This document shows, in pieces, positions 51,778 to 59,874 of a stretch of 62,843 bases of DNA. The first letter of the stretch is position 1, and every line of letters begins with the position of its first letter. Source of the DNA: CAZJAD01 sp964543855 (GTDB taxonomy: Bacteria > Electryoneota > RPQS01 > DYHQ01). The stretch lies in contig CAZJAD010000004.1 of NCBI GenBank assembly GCA_964543855.1, positions 1 to 62,843 on the forward strand. Reading direction: 5' to 3'. The notes beneath the pieces are model-generated. The model was not told where the DNA came from, searched no databases, and was given only the letters and a program-made list of their open reading frames with translations. Position numbers and translations under genes: made by a program.

Positions 51778-53362
51778 AACTCCTCCTCTCTCCTCCATTT
51801 CTGGTCGCCTCCTCAGATTCGAGGATAAGTTCGAACCACGTCCCCTTCTCGGGGCGGCTGGAAAGCTTCAACTGTCCTCCATGGCCCTCGACGGCGCGCA
51901 GAGCCGTGGGAAGGGCCAGTCCCAGGCGATTCTTGGATATCTCCCCAAACGGCTGAAAGACAACATCAATCACCTCATCAGGCAACACTTTTCCCGGCAG
52001 GCAGAACTCCACACTCACCTCCCCCGCTCTGGGCTCAGGCTGGCAAATCGATATCCGGTCGCCGTCCTCCGCCCACAGTGAGAGTGTCAAGAGAACAGCA
52101 TCCATAATCAACTCCAGTTGCATCGGATCGGCCTGAACCGGCAAGTCGACTGGAAGCCGCACATCCAGCGGGACTCTGCCTGCTTGCCGTTTCTCCAGCA
52201 CATCGGAGAGATTCAGCCGCTTTTTCTGAGGCGCTTCCAGGCGCGCAAAAGCGGAAAAGTCGCGTATCAGGTTGTTCAGGCGCCGCGATTCCAGAAGCGC
52301 AAGCCGCTGAAGCTTCTTACTCTCGACAGACTCCATGTCCGTTCTGGCAAGCTCTTGAACACAACCGCTGATAGTTGCCAGCGGGTTGCGGATTTCGTGG
52401 GCCAAATCCTTGGCAAGCTCACCGACGGCAGCGAGCCGTTCCTGCCGCCGACGCTCTCGCTCTTCCTGCTTCGCAGCCGTGAGATCCGTAAATAGAATTA
52501 CTCTGCCTCGTTCGCTGGCTGCTTCGCCGCGGAGTGAAAAGATCGAGAATCCAACGGGTCGGCGTCGTCCATCGGCCAAGACGATCTCCGCCTCCGTTCG
52601 GTGCCGGTTGTCACTGTGTTCGTCCACGGCGGCAACGAATTTCTCCAATGCCAGCCGTGTATCACCCTCTGGCGCATCCAAGGAATTCCCTTCATCCTCA
52701 AGACCCAGGATTCTGCGGCCAGCAGGATTGAAATAGAGCACTTCGCCGGTTTTCGTCAGAGCCAGAAGCCCTGTCCCTAGGGACTTCAGAATCGTTTCCG
52801 TATCCAACCGGGTTTGAGACAGCTCTCGCCGTGCTGTCTCCAAGGCCTGACTTCTCGCTCGAAGCCTTTCGGCAAGATAGCCCGTCAGGGCGGCAGTGAG
52901 GGAAAAGTAGACGGCATGGAGAAAGAGCTGGAAAGAGAACGACCACGCACTCTCCGGGTGCAACCCCAAAAGAACGAAGGCGTAGCCAATCTCGGCAAGT
53001 GACGCAATCCAGAAGGCTCCCCACAGCCCCAAGAAGAGGCTCGCGGCTCCAATGGAGAAAAAGTAGAGAAAAACGAACTCACTGACTTCGCCGCCAGTGT
53101 AGTGTATCACCGCCGTGTCCAGCGCCACTCCAAGGGAAAGAAGCAGCCATCGGAGCAGCGCATCGGCACCGCGGACCTTGAACCATAGCCCAGCGGCGGT
53201 CACCAGGAAAAGATTTCCCGAGAAAAGCGCCAGGAGACGCCAGCGGTCGGCCGAGTTCTCCGCCAGAAAAATCAAGGCAAGGCCAAGGATGACACTGACA
53301 AAAAGAAGCCTCGCCAGTAAGTAAGGAGAGAAGTTCCGCTCTCTGTCTGATATGATTCCCAT
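51767..53362 (-). CDS. pilS: PilS-like membrane sensor histidine kinase with degenerate ATPase domain
   Basis: A 531-residue kinase. Six hydrophobic helices (about 12-165) are followed by a PAS domain (about 185-295: SLGTGLLALTKTGEVLYFNP) and an intact H-box AKDLAHEIRNPLATISGC (His322). The ATPase region is poor: the N-box position reads LELIMDAVLLTLSLWA (no Asn), G1 reads EFCLPGKVLP (no DxGxG) and G2 reads SKNRLGLALPTA (GxG lost). Topology and position before pilR match PilS, which senses pilin levels in the membrane. With this ATPase it may act mainly as phosphatase, or be phosphorylated by another kinase. The stop lies inside the next gene. Confidence 0.86.
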   Translation of the reverse strand: MGIISDRERNFSPYLLARLLFVSVILGLALIFLAENSADRWRLLALFSGNLFLVTAAGLWFKVRGADALLRWLLLSLGVALDTAVIHYTGGEVSEFVFLYFFSIGAASLFLGLWGAFWIASLAEIGYAFVLLGLHPESAWSFSFQLFLHAVYFSLTAALTGYLAERLRARSQALETARRELSQTRLDTETILKSLGTGLLALTKTGEVLYFNPAGRRILGLEDEGNSLDAPEGDTRLALEKFVAAVDEHSDNRHRTEAEIVLADGRRRPVGFSIFSLRGEAASERGRVILFTDLTAAKQEERERRRQERLAAVGELAKDLAHEIRNPLATISGCVQELARTDMESVESKKLQRLALLESRRLNNLIRDFSAFARLEAPQKKRLNLSDVLEKRQAGRVPLDVRLPVDLPVQADPMQLELIMDAVLLTLSLWAEDGDRISICQPEPRAGEVSVEFCLPGKVLPDEVIDVVFQPFGEISKNRLGLALPTALRAVEGHGGQLKLSSRPEKGTWFELILESEEATRNGGERRSCGA

Positions 53363-53424
53363 GGGGCTGCAAGGCGTCGGCTCGAGCGCGGCCGACGCCC
53401 TTGTCTCCGTTCCGTTTGGATACT

Positions 53425-54624
53425 CTACTTGATGGCTCCCACCAGATCAAACATGGGCAGATACATGGCGATGAGCATACCACCGATAAGTCCCCCCATG
53501 AATACAATCACAATCGGTTCAATCAAGGCGGTCATTGCGGCCACGGCGGCGTCGACCTCTTCATCGTAGAAGTCCGCGATTTTGCCGAGCATTTCGGCAA
53601 GCTTGCCCGTCTGTTCCCCGACCGAAATCAACTGCACAACCATCGGCGGAAAGACTCCCGACTCCTTTAACGGAATCGTGATCGTCTTCCCCTGGGAGAC
53701 GTCGCGGCTCGTGCGCTCGATCGCCTTCTGAATGATAGCGTTTCCAGCCGTCTTGGCCGTGATGTCGAGGCCCTGAAGAATGGGCACACCCGATGATATC
53801 AAGACGCCAAGCGTCCGCGTGAAACGCGCCACGGCTGTCTTGCGAATCACCATGCCGATGACGGGTGTTTTGAGCAGCATCTTATCAACCACGAGCTTCC
53901 CATTCTCGGTCTTGTAAAACCTCCGAAACAGGAAGACAAAGACCACGGTCGCCCCAAGACTGGGTAGGATTCCCTTCTGCACGAGATGGGAAATCGCAAT
54001 GACGAATAGGGTTGGCGCTGGCAATTGCGCGTCCATCTGGGCAAACATGTCCGCAAACACCGGAATGACTTTGAGAAGCAGAAAAGTCGTTGCGCCGATG
54101 GCCACCGTCATGATAACCGCTGGGTAAATCATCGCGCCTTTGACTTTGCGCTTCAGGGCGTTGGCTTTTTCCAAATAAATGGCAAGACGGCCGAAGACCA
54201 TCGCGAGCACGCCACCGGTCTCTCCAGCCTCGACCATGTGCGTGAAGAGACTGTCAAACACACGCTTATGCTTTGACAGGGCTTCGGCAAGCGTGGAGCC
54301 ACCTGACACCGAATTGTGCACTTCGGCGATTACCTTGCCGAACCCTCGATTCGAGACTTGGCTCGCAAGAATGTCGAGACACTGGTCAATGGGCAACCCA
54401 GCGTTCACCATCGTCGAAAAGAGACGCGCAAAGATGGCCAAATCCTTGGTCTTCACCCGTACGGGAAATTGGAATTTAATCTCCCGGGGTTTCGGCCGTA
54501 TTTCACCGACCACGATGCGCTTGGCGCGAAGTTTCGACATCGCTTCGGCCTTGTCATGCGCTTCCATCTCCCCTTCAACATGCTTTTGGCCGGCGGATCG
54601 GCCCGTATAGACGAAGACAGGCAT
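53425..54624 (-). CDS. pilC: Type IV pilus inner-membrane platform protein PilC
   Basis: A 399-residue polytopic protein of the GspF/PilC family. N-terminus MPVFVYTGRSAGQKHVEGEM, then two cytoplasmic helical domains (FARLFSTMVNAGLPIDQCLD; ARFTRTLGVLISSGVPILQG) and membrane spans (AVIMTVAIGATTFLLLKVIP; PIVIVFMGGLIGGMLIAMYL). PilC couples PilB/PilT rotation to pilin insertion or extraction. It sits after pilB and pilT, the standard BTC order. Confidence 0.96.
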   Translation of the reverse strand: MPVFVYTGRSAGQKHVEGEMEAHDKAEAMSKLRAKRIVVGEIRPKPREIKFQFPVRVKTKDLAIFARLFSTMVNAGLPIDQCLDILASQVSNRGFGKVIAEVHNSVSGGSTLAEALSKHKRVFDSLFTHMVEAGETGGVLAMVFGRLAIYLEKANALKRKVKGAMIYPAVIMTVAIGATTFLLLKVIPVFADMFAQMDAQLPAPTLFVIAISHLVQKGILPSLGATVVFVFLFRRFYKTENGKLVVDKMLLKTPVIGMVIRKTAVARFTRTLGVLISSGVPILQGLDITAKTAGNAIIQKAIERTSRDVSQGKTITIPLKESGVFPPMVVQLISVGEQTGKLAEMLGKIADFYDEEVDAAVAAMTALIEPIVIVFMGGLIGGMLIAMYLPMFDLVGAIK

Positions 54625-54670
54625 TGTGTCACACCTCTCGGTTTGCAGATTGAGATTACTTTGTCAATCC

Positions 54671-55777
54671 TTATGCAGTCACATGAGCCAGAAGTCGGGC
54701 CCGCTCGGCAGCGGTTGTCGGTTTCCTGCCGAGCATCTTCTCCAGTTCCTCCGGCAGGCTCGAATTTGCCAGAGCACGGTCCGCAGACACCGAACCAGCG
54801 ATCACCAGCTCGTAGAGTGCCTGGTTCATCGTTTGCATGCCGAAGCGCCGCGATACCTGAATGATGCCGTACATCTCATGTACCTTGGCGTCTCGAATGA
54901 GCGCACGAATGGCGGGGGTGCACATTAGCACTTCCGCTCCCAGAATCATGCCTCCTCCGGTCTTTTTCGGCAGGAGCTTCTGCGTCACCACGGACTCCAG
55001 ACACAGGGAGAGCTGAGCTCGGACCTGACCTTGTTGATGAGGTGGAAAAACATCAATAATACGATTGATGGATTCGGTCGATGAATTCGTGTGTAGCGTC
55101 GCAAAGACAAGATGTCCGGTCTCCGCCGCGGTCAGTGCCGCGCTGATAGTCTCCAGGTCCCGCATCTCTCCTACGAGAATGACATCAGGGTCCTGACGGA
55201 GTACATACTTCAGTGCCGTGGCAAATGACTTCGTGTCTGCACCCACTTCGCGCTGGTTCACCAAGGCTTGTTTATGGGCATGGACATACTCCACTGGGTC
55301 CTCAATGGTGATGATATGGACCGGTCGCTCGGCATTGATGCGGTCCACGATGCTGGCGAGACTCGTGGTTTTCCCGCAACCGGTTGGCCCGGTGACCAAG
55401 ACTAATCCCTTGGGCTTCTGAATGAAGCTCTGGCAGATTTTTGGAAGTCGAAGCTCCTCAATCGTAGGAATACTGAAAGGAATTGCTCGAATTACTGTGG
55501 ACAGTGACCCACGCTGGAGAAATACGTTTCCCCGGAAGCGTGAGAGTTTCTCGATGCCGAAAGCGAAATCGACTTCAAGTTCGAGTTCGAGCCGCTTCCG
55601 TTGTTTGTCCGCCAACAGGCTATAAGCGAGCTGCTTGCATTCCTCCGGAGTCAGTGGGTCGTAGCTCAGCGATACAAGATGTTGATCGACCCGGATGCGG
55701 GGCGGACTCCCCGCGCATACATGCAGATCCGTACCTCGGGCTTCGACAAGCTCGTGCAACAGACGCCGAATATCCAC
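54671..55777 (-). CDS. pilT: Type IV pilus retraction ATPase PilT (copy 1)
   Basis: A 368-residue PilT. The GTG at 55777 (VDIRRLLHELVEARGTDLHV) is chosen because GGAGG lies eight bases upstream; an ATG at 55813 lacks a ribosome site. Walker A GPTGCGKTTSLASIV, Asp box ITIEDPVEYVH, Walker B DVILVGEMRDLET, His box GHLVFATLHTNSSTESINRI and the C-terminal PilT signature AIRALIRDAKVHEMYGIIQV, which is close to the AIRNLIRE motif required for retraction. This is therefore the canonical retraction motor, and the copy at 36098 the divergent one. Confidence 0.95.
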   Translation of the reverse strand: MDIRRLLHELVEARGTDLHVCAGSPPRIRVDQHLVSLSYDPLTPEECKQLAYSLLADKQRKRLELELEVDFAFGIEKLSRFRGNVFLQRGSLSTVIRAIPFSIPTIEELRLPKICQSFIQKPKGLVLVTGPTGCGKTTSLASIVDRINAERPVHIITIEDPVEYVHAHKQALVNQREVGADTKSFATALKYVLRQDPDVILVGEMRDLETISAALTAAETGHLVFATLHTNSSTESINRIIDVFPPHQQGQVRAQLSLCLESVVTQKLLPKKTGGGMILGAEVLMCTPAIRALIRDAKVHEMYGIIQVSRRFGMQTMNQALYELVIAGSVSADRALANSSLPEELEKMLGRKPTTAAERARLLAHVTA

Positions 55778-55984
55778 TATATAGTCCTCCTTCTCTCCTT
55801 CGCATTCCACCATTCATTCATGCGTCTCTCTCGACTGTCAAAACAAGCCCAACCCCCTCGTGAGTCTCTCGACCAGGATTCCCTCATTCCGGTGCCACGG
55901 ATATTTTCGGCTCGATTTTGGGGGACTCCTTTGAGGAAAACAGATGTCGGGTTGGGTGATGAATAGTGATACCCGGTTCCTGCC

Positions 55985-57673
55985 TCATTGTCCTGTTACC
56001 CGCAACACCTCTTCGATTGTCGTGATGCCGTCTTCGAACTTCCGCAACGCGCCCATCCGCAAAGTCAGCATGCCTTCCTTGACCGCCTGATCTTCGATTT
56101 CCTGGGTCGAAGCGTTCTCTAAGATAAGCACGCGCATTCTCGGAGAAATTGGCGTAACCTCATAAATACCTGTTCGTCCCTTGTAACCGCTGTTGCTACA
56201 ATCAAGGCAACCCGTTCCGTGGTAGAACACCTTCCCTTTGACATCTTTGGGATCCAGGCCGGCCTCCCGCAGCGCCTCAGGATGAATGTCAGCCGGTTCG
56301 CGGCATTTCGGGCAGATCTTGCGCATCAAACGCTGCGCCATGATCAGGTTGACGGAACTGGACACGAGAAACCGTTCGACTCCCATGTCAATCAACCGGC
56401 TAATGGTTGCCGCCGCGGAATTCGTGTGCAGCGTCGACAGAACCAGGTGTCCGGTCAGCGCGGCACGGATTGCAATCGAGGCTGTTTCAAGGTCTCGGAT
56501 CTCTCCGATCATGATAATATCCGGGTCCTGTCGCAGAAAAGATCTTAGAGCAGACGCGAATGTCAGTTTTACTTCCTCGCGTATCTGCACTTGATTCAAG
56601 CCCGGAAAACTGTACTCGACTGGGTCCTCGGCCGTGATCGTGTTGACATCTGGGGTGTTTATGTTGGTCAGTGCACTGTAGAGTGTGGTTGTTTTGCCCG
56701 AACCAGTCGGACCGGTGACCAGAATCATGCCATAGGGCATGCGAATAGCTGCGTTGAAATCCTTGAGAGCCTTCGGTTCGAATCCAAGCAAAGACAGGTC
56801 GAGCGTCAGATTCGTCTTGTCCAGAATACGCATCACGACCTTCTCGCCAAACATGGTAGGCAAGGTGGAGACGCGCAAGTCAATCGCATGATCCTCGATC
56901 TTCATCTTGATATGACCGTCCTGAGGGACTCGCCTTTCCGCGATGTCAAGATTCGCCATGATTTTGAGGCGGGAGCTGATGGCACTGCGCAAATGCAATG
57001 GCGGCGACATCACTTCGTAAAGGGTTCCATCAATGCGCGTCCGTATTCGCAGGGATTTCTCATACGGTTCAATATGAATGTCGGATGCACCTTTCTTGAC
57101 GGCGTCGGCGATAATACCGTCCACGAGCTTCACGATCGGCGCACTCTCGATCGCTTCCCTGATCTGACTGACCTCGGCGTCTTCCGCCTCCTCGACGAGC
57201 TCGATACCGGTGCCTCCCATGTCCTTCAGAAACCTATCCAGCGTCCCATCCATGTGGTAGTGCTTCTCGATCGCGCGCAGATACTGCGTCTCCGTGATGA
57301 TCACTGGCTCGACATCGAAGCCCGTGATGAACTTGATATCATCGAGGACAAAGTCAATCGTGGGATCAATCAGGCCAATCGTCAACATCTTGCCTCGACG
57401 CCTGATGGGAAAGACCTGATACTTCTGGATGAATTCGGGGGAAAGGAGATGGAGAACTTCCTCGCTGACTTCCATGTTCTCCAAATCCATGAGCGGCAGG
57501 TTGTAATAGTCGGCGACGAACTTGGCAATCTGATCCTCGGTGACAACGCCCAGCTTGACCAGTTCCGTCACGACGGAGTTCCCCGAGTCTTTCTGGCGCG
57601 ATTTGAAAACCAGAAAATTATCCTGGGTTATCTGATTCGCATTGAGGAGTAGATTAGGAATACGCGATGTCAT
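55985..57673 (-). CDS. pilB: Type IV pilus assembly ATPase PilB
   Basis: A 562-residue hexameric extension motor. MshEN/GspE N-terminal region (about 20-150) with VVTEDQIAKFVADYYNLPL and FPIRRRGKMLTIGLIDPTID. Core with Walker A GPTGSGKTTTLYSAL, Asp box ITAEDPVEYSFPGL, Walker B DIIMIGEIRDLET, His box GHLVLSTLHTNSAAATISRL. A zinc site is formed by CPKC and CLDC. The MshEN region is a c-di-GMP-binding domain in relatives; here it is a shorter, degenerate form. A sigma-54 promoter lies about 150 bp upstream. The Shine-Dalgarno is weak. Confidence 0.96.
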   Translation of the reverse strand: MTSRIPNLLLNANQITQDNFLVFKSRQKDSGNSVVTELVKLGVVTEDQIAKFVADYYNLPLMDLENMEVSEEVLHLLSPEFIQKYQVFPIRRRGKMLTIGLIDPTIDFVLDDIKFITGFDVEPVIITETQYLRAIEKHYHMDGTLDRFLKDMGGTGIELVEEAEDAEVSQIREAIESAPIVKLVDGIIADAVKKGASDIHIEPYEKSLRIRTRIDGTLYEVMSPPLHLRSAISSRLKIMANLDIAERRVPQDGHIKMKIEDHAIDLRVSTLPTMFGEKVVMRILDKTNLTLDLSLLGFEPKALKDFNAAIRMPYGMILVTGPTGSGKTTTLYSALTNINTPDVNTITAEDPVEYSFPGLNQVQIREEVKLTFASALRSFLRQDPDIIMIGEIRDLETASIAIRAALTGHLVLSTLHTNSAAATISRLIDMGVERFLVSSSVNLIMAQRLMRKICPKCREPADIHPEALREAGLDPKDVKGKVFYHGTGCLDCSNSGYKGRTGIYEVTPISPRMRVLILENASTQEIEDQAVKEGMLTLRMGALRKFEDGITTIEEVLRVTGQ

Positions 57674-57817
57674 GGCACTCTGTTCTGACTCATTAAGCCG
57701 TGAGCGATTCGCGAACGAGGACGCGACTGTATGCCCCGGAACTCTGACCCGTTCGTATCTGTGAGCGCTGGCTCTCGCACCCTTGGAGCAAGCTGCAACA
57801 AATCAGCCCGTGAAATT

Positions 57818-57832
57818 GCAAAGTGCATGCCA
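57818..57832 (-). promoter_or_regulatory. Sigma-54 promoter of pilB
   Basis: Minus strand TGGCATG-CACT-TTGC (57832-57818), one mismatch from consensus, GG-N10-GC spacing correct. It would give a leader of about 133 nt before pilB. The 300-bp gap 57674-57973 otherwise holds the ychF terminator and possible activator sites CTGCAAAC (57879-57886) and AGTTGCAG (57908-57915). Confidence 0.72.
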
Positions 57833-57917
57833 CCGCTTCTCAGTCGCGAGAATACAGCAGTTCGCACGATCTTGTATTCTGCAAACCTTATGCGTCGCTG
57901 TGAATGTAGTTGCAGAG

Positions 57918-57948
57918 CAAAAAAGCCGGTGCGGGAATCTGCACCGGC
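57918..57948 (-). terminator. Terminator of ychF
   Basis: On the minus strand GCCGGTGC / GCACCGGC with an 8-nt loop is followed by TTTTTT (57924-57918), 26 bp after the ychF stop. Confidence 0.92.
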
Positions 57949-57973
57949 CTCTTCAAAGCAACAATCTATAAAT

Positions 57974-59050
57974 TCAGTTGTGACGAATCAACACGATGTC
58001 GCCATCCGTCACCCTATAATCCTTCCCCTCCAAACGGAGCAGACCCTTTTCGCGGCACCCGGTATAACCGCCATGAGCCACGAAGTCGTCATACGAGACA
58101 ATCTCAGCACGAATAAAACGTCGAGCCAAGTCGGTGTGAACCGTCGCTGCGGCGTCCAAAGCTGTCTCGCCGCTGCGCAATGTCCATGCATGGGTCTCGT
58201 TCTCGTTCGTCGTGAAGAAGCTTAAGAGCCCCAACAGGTCAAACGAGGCGTGCAGAACTCGACGCAGTGCTGTCTCCGTCATCCCCAAATCGGCCAAAAA
58301 CGCCGCTTGCTCGTCCGGAGCCAGCTCGGCGATTTCCCGCTCGAGGTCGGCACAAAGAGCCAGGATTCTGGTGTTTCCCTCGGCGAGCTCCGCCTCAAAG
58401 TTTGGCAACTGGGACTGGACAATCGGCAGTTCAGTCTCGTCCGCGTTCACGAGAACAAGCAAGGGTTTCTCTGAAAGAAACTGGAAACCTCGCAACTGTT
58501 TCTTGTCCTCTGAACGAAGCTCCAAGAGCCGCAAAGGTCTGTTATCCTCGAGCAGCGCTCTGCCTTGCTCCAGAAGCTCCAGTTCGTGCTTATCTTCGGC
58601 GGAAAGCGGTTTGACCTTCGCCATTTTTTGCAGCCGCTTCTCCCTCCCATCCAAAACCACGAGATCCGCAAAAATCAGTTCATCCTCGACGCGCCGGATG
58701 TCGCGCAGAACATCGATTCCCTCCTCGAGCTCGCGTTTGCCATAAGCGCGCACAACTTGAACCAGCGCGTCGGCGAGTTTCAGATGGGCCGCGACTTGGG
58801 TCGTGAACCAGTCCGCTTTGGCGCTTCCGGTTTCCACCGGCGGCGTGTCACAGTATTCAACGGCGATGTGAACCGCTTTGGCCGAACCCGTGATGGCGGC
58901 AATTTTCTCCACGCGCTCATCCGGAATCGATGCCACCGCGCGCATCGCCTCGCGTCGGAACGCATGAGCCGGGTCAGGCTCAGTGCCTGTCAACAGATGG
59001 AAAGTGGTCGTCTTGCCGGACTTCGGCAGACCGACGAGCCCGATGTTCAT
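57974..59050 (-). CDS. ychF: YchF/OLA1-family P-loop NTPase
   Basis: A 358-residue Obg-related NTPase. N-terminal G domain with G1 GLVGLPKSGKTTTFHLLTG, G3-like DTPPV and the YchF coiled-coil segment (about 120-200, DVLRDIRRVEDELIFADLVV). The C-terminal TGS-like DUF933 domain ends in TWTLRSGETALDAA-like AWTLRSGETALDAAATVHTD, GGYTGCREKGLLRLEGKDY and VTDGDIVLIRHN. Most YchF proteins have GLPNVGKST at G1; here KSGKT replaces it. Family members hydrolyse ATP and bind ribosomes. Monocistronic between two terminators. Confidence 0.9.
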   Translation of the reverse strand: MNIGLVGLPKSGKTTTFHLLTGTEPDPAHAFRREAMRAVASIPDERVEKIAAITGSAKAVHIAVEYCDTPPVETGSAKADWFTTQVAAHLKLADALVQVVRAYGKRELEEGIDVLRDIRRVEDELIFADLVVLDGREKRLQKMAKVKPLSAEDKHELELLEQGRALLEDNRPLRLLELRSEDKKQLRGFQFLSEKPLLVLVNADETELPIVQSQLPNFEAELAEGNTRILALCADLEREIAELAPDEQAAFLADLGMTETALRRVLHASFDLLGLLSFFTTNENETHAWTLRSGETALDAAATVHTDLARRFIRAEIVSYDDFVAHGGYTGCREKGLLRLEGKDYRVTDGDIVLIRHN

Positions 59051-59109
59051 CTATCCGTCTCTTTCCTCCACGATCGCTCCAATCACTCGCACCGTCCGAT
59101 GTCAGCAGC

Positions 59110-59140
59110 AAAAAGGCCTCGGCGACAAAGCCCGAGGCCT
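59110..59140 (-). terminator. Terminator of the Cys-rich protein gene
   Basis: On the minus strand AGGCCTCGG / CCGAGGCCT with a short loop is followed by TTTTTGCT, about 66 bp after the stop at 59207. Confidence 0.88.
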
Positions 59141-59206
59141 CTAAAAACGAAACCGTTTCACTTCACTCCAAATACCTATCTCGACACTCCTGCCCCTTCT
59201 GTAGCA

Positions 59207-59704
59207 TCACTCCGACAGATTGGCCAGGCGGATGAAATCCTCTTCAATGCGTTCGACCTGCTCCAGAACAGCACTGTCAGCGCCGCCGTGTACCATCTCG
59301 CGCAATCGCTTGGAATCACGGATCAATTCCTTCGCTGCGGTTTTGTAGTGCTTCTTCTGCATCCGATCGGCACAACAGGGATACGACTTACTCACTCGTT
59401 TGGCGGCTTTGTAAAGGAAGTTCGCCGATTCGCGGATGTAGGCCACTTCACGCGACTTGCGGGCTTCTCGAACCGGCAACAGGACCGCATGGAATTTCTT
59501 CAGTTCCCACGGTGCCTTGTCTGGATAGAAATCCGCCGATTGATAAGCGTATCCCCAATCCGGATGGTCACACTTTGCGCCACATTTGCCGATACACCCG
59601 CTCGCTGCGTGGCCGCATTTGCCGCCGCATTGACCTCCGGCATATCCCAGCGCAACCAGCGCCAAAAGGGTAAGAACGACTACTGAGGGAAGCCACTTCT
59701 TCAT
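59207..59704 (-). CDS. Small secreted Cys-rich helical protein
   Basis: A 165-residue exported protein. Signal peptide WLPSVVVLTLLALVALGYAG, then a cysteine-rich patch (QCGGKCGHAASGCIGKCGAK, about 25-45) with a further Cys-Asp-His, and a helical region (about 65-160) with YPCCADRMQKKHYKTAAKEL and a heptad-like end. I do not recognise a family. The spaced CGGKCG/CIGKCG motifs suggest metal binding or disulfides; the helical part resembles small periplasmic stress proteins only in general character. It has its own promoter and terminator. Confidence 0.75.
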   Translation of the reverse strand: MKKWLPSVVVLTLLALVALGYAGGQCGGKCGHAASGCIGKCGAKCDHPDWGYAYQSADFYPDKAPWELKKFHAVLLPVREARKSREVAYIRESANFLYKAAKRVSKSYPCCADRMQKKHYKTAAKELIRDSKRLREMVHGGADSAVLEQVERIEEDFIRLANLSE

Positions 59705-59775
59705 ACTTGGTCTCCGTTCAGCTCACGATATTGATGAAGAATGATTTGACAATGGTCTGCTCTCTCTTAGCCTTG

Positions 59776-59804
59776 AATATAACACATTTCATGTGCAAAT
59801 GCAA
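59776..59804 (-). promoter_or_regulatory. Promoter of the Cys-rich protein gene
   Basis: On the minus strand TTGCAT (59804-59799), 17 bp, TATATT (59781-59776), 72 bp before the ATG. Inverted CACAT/ATGTG sits in the spacer and could be an operator. Confidence 0.5.
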
Positions 59805-59874
59805 GCAGAAAAACGCGTATGTTCGGCGCGGACTCCCGAAGCGCAAGTGGGATAAGGATACTAAATACAGCAGA

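Noticed and set aside
58565..59686. 373-codon plus-strand frame across ychF and the Cys-rich gene
   Set aside because: It runs through a terminator and two minus-strand genes with good family or export signals.
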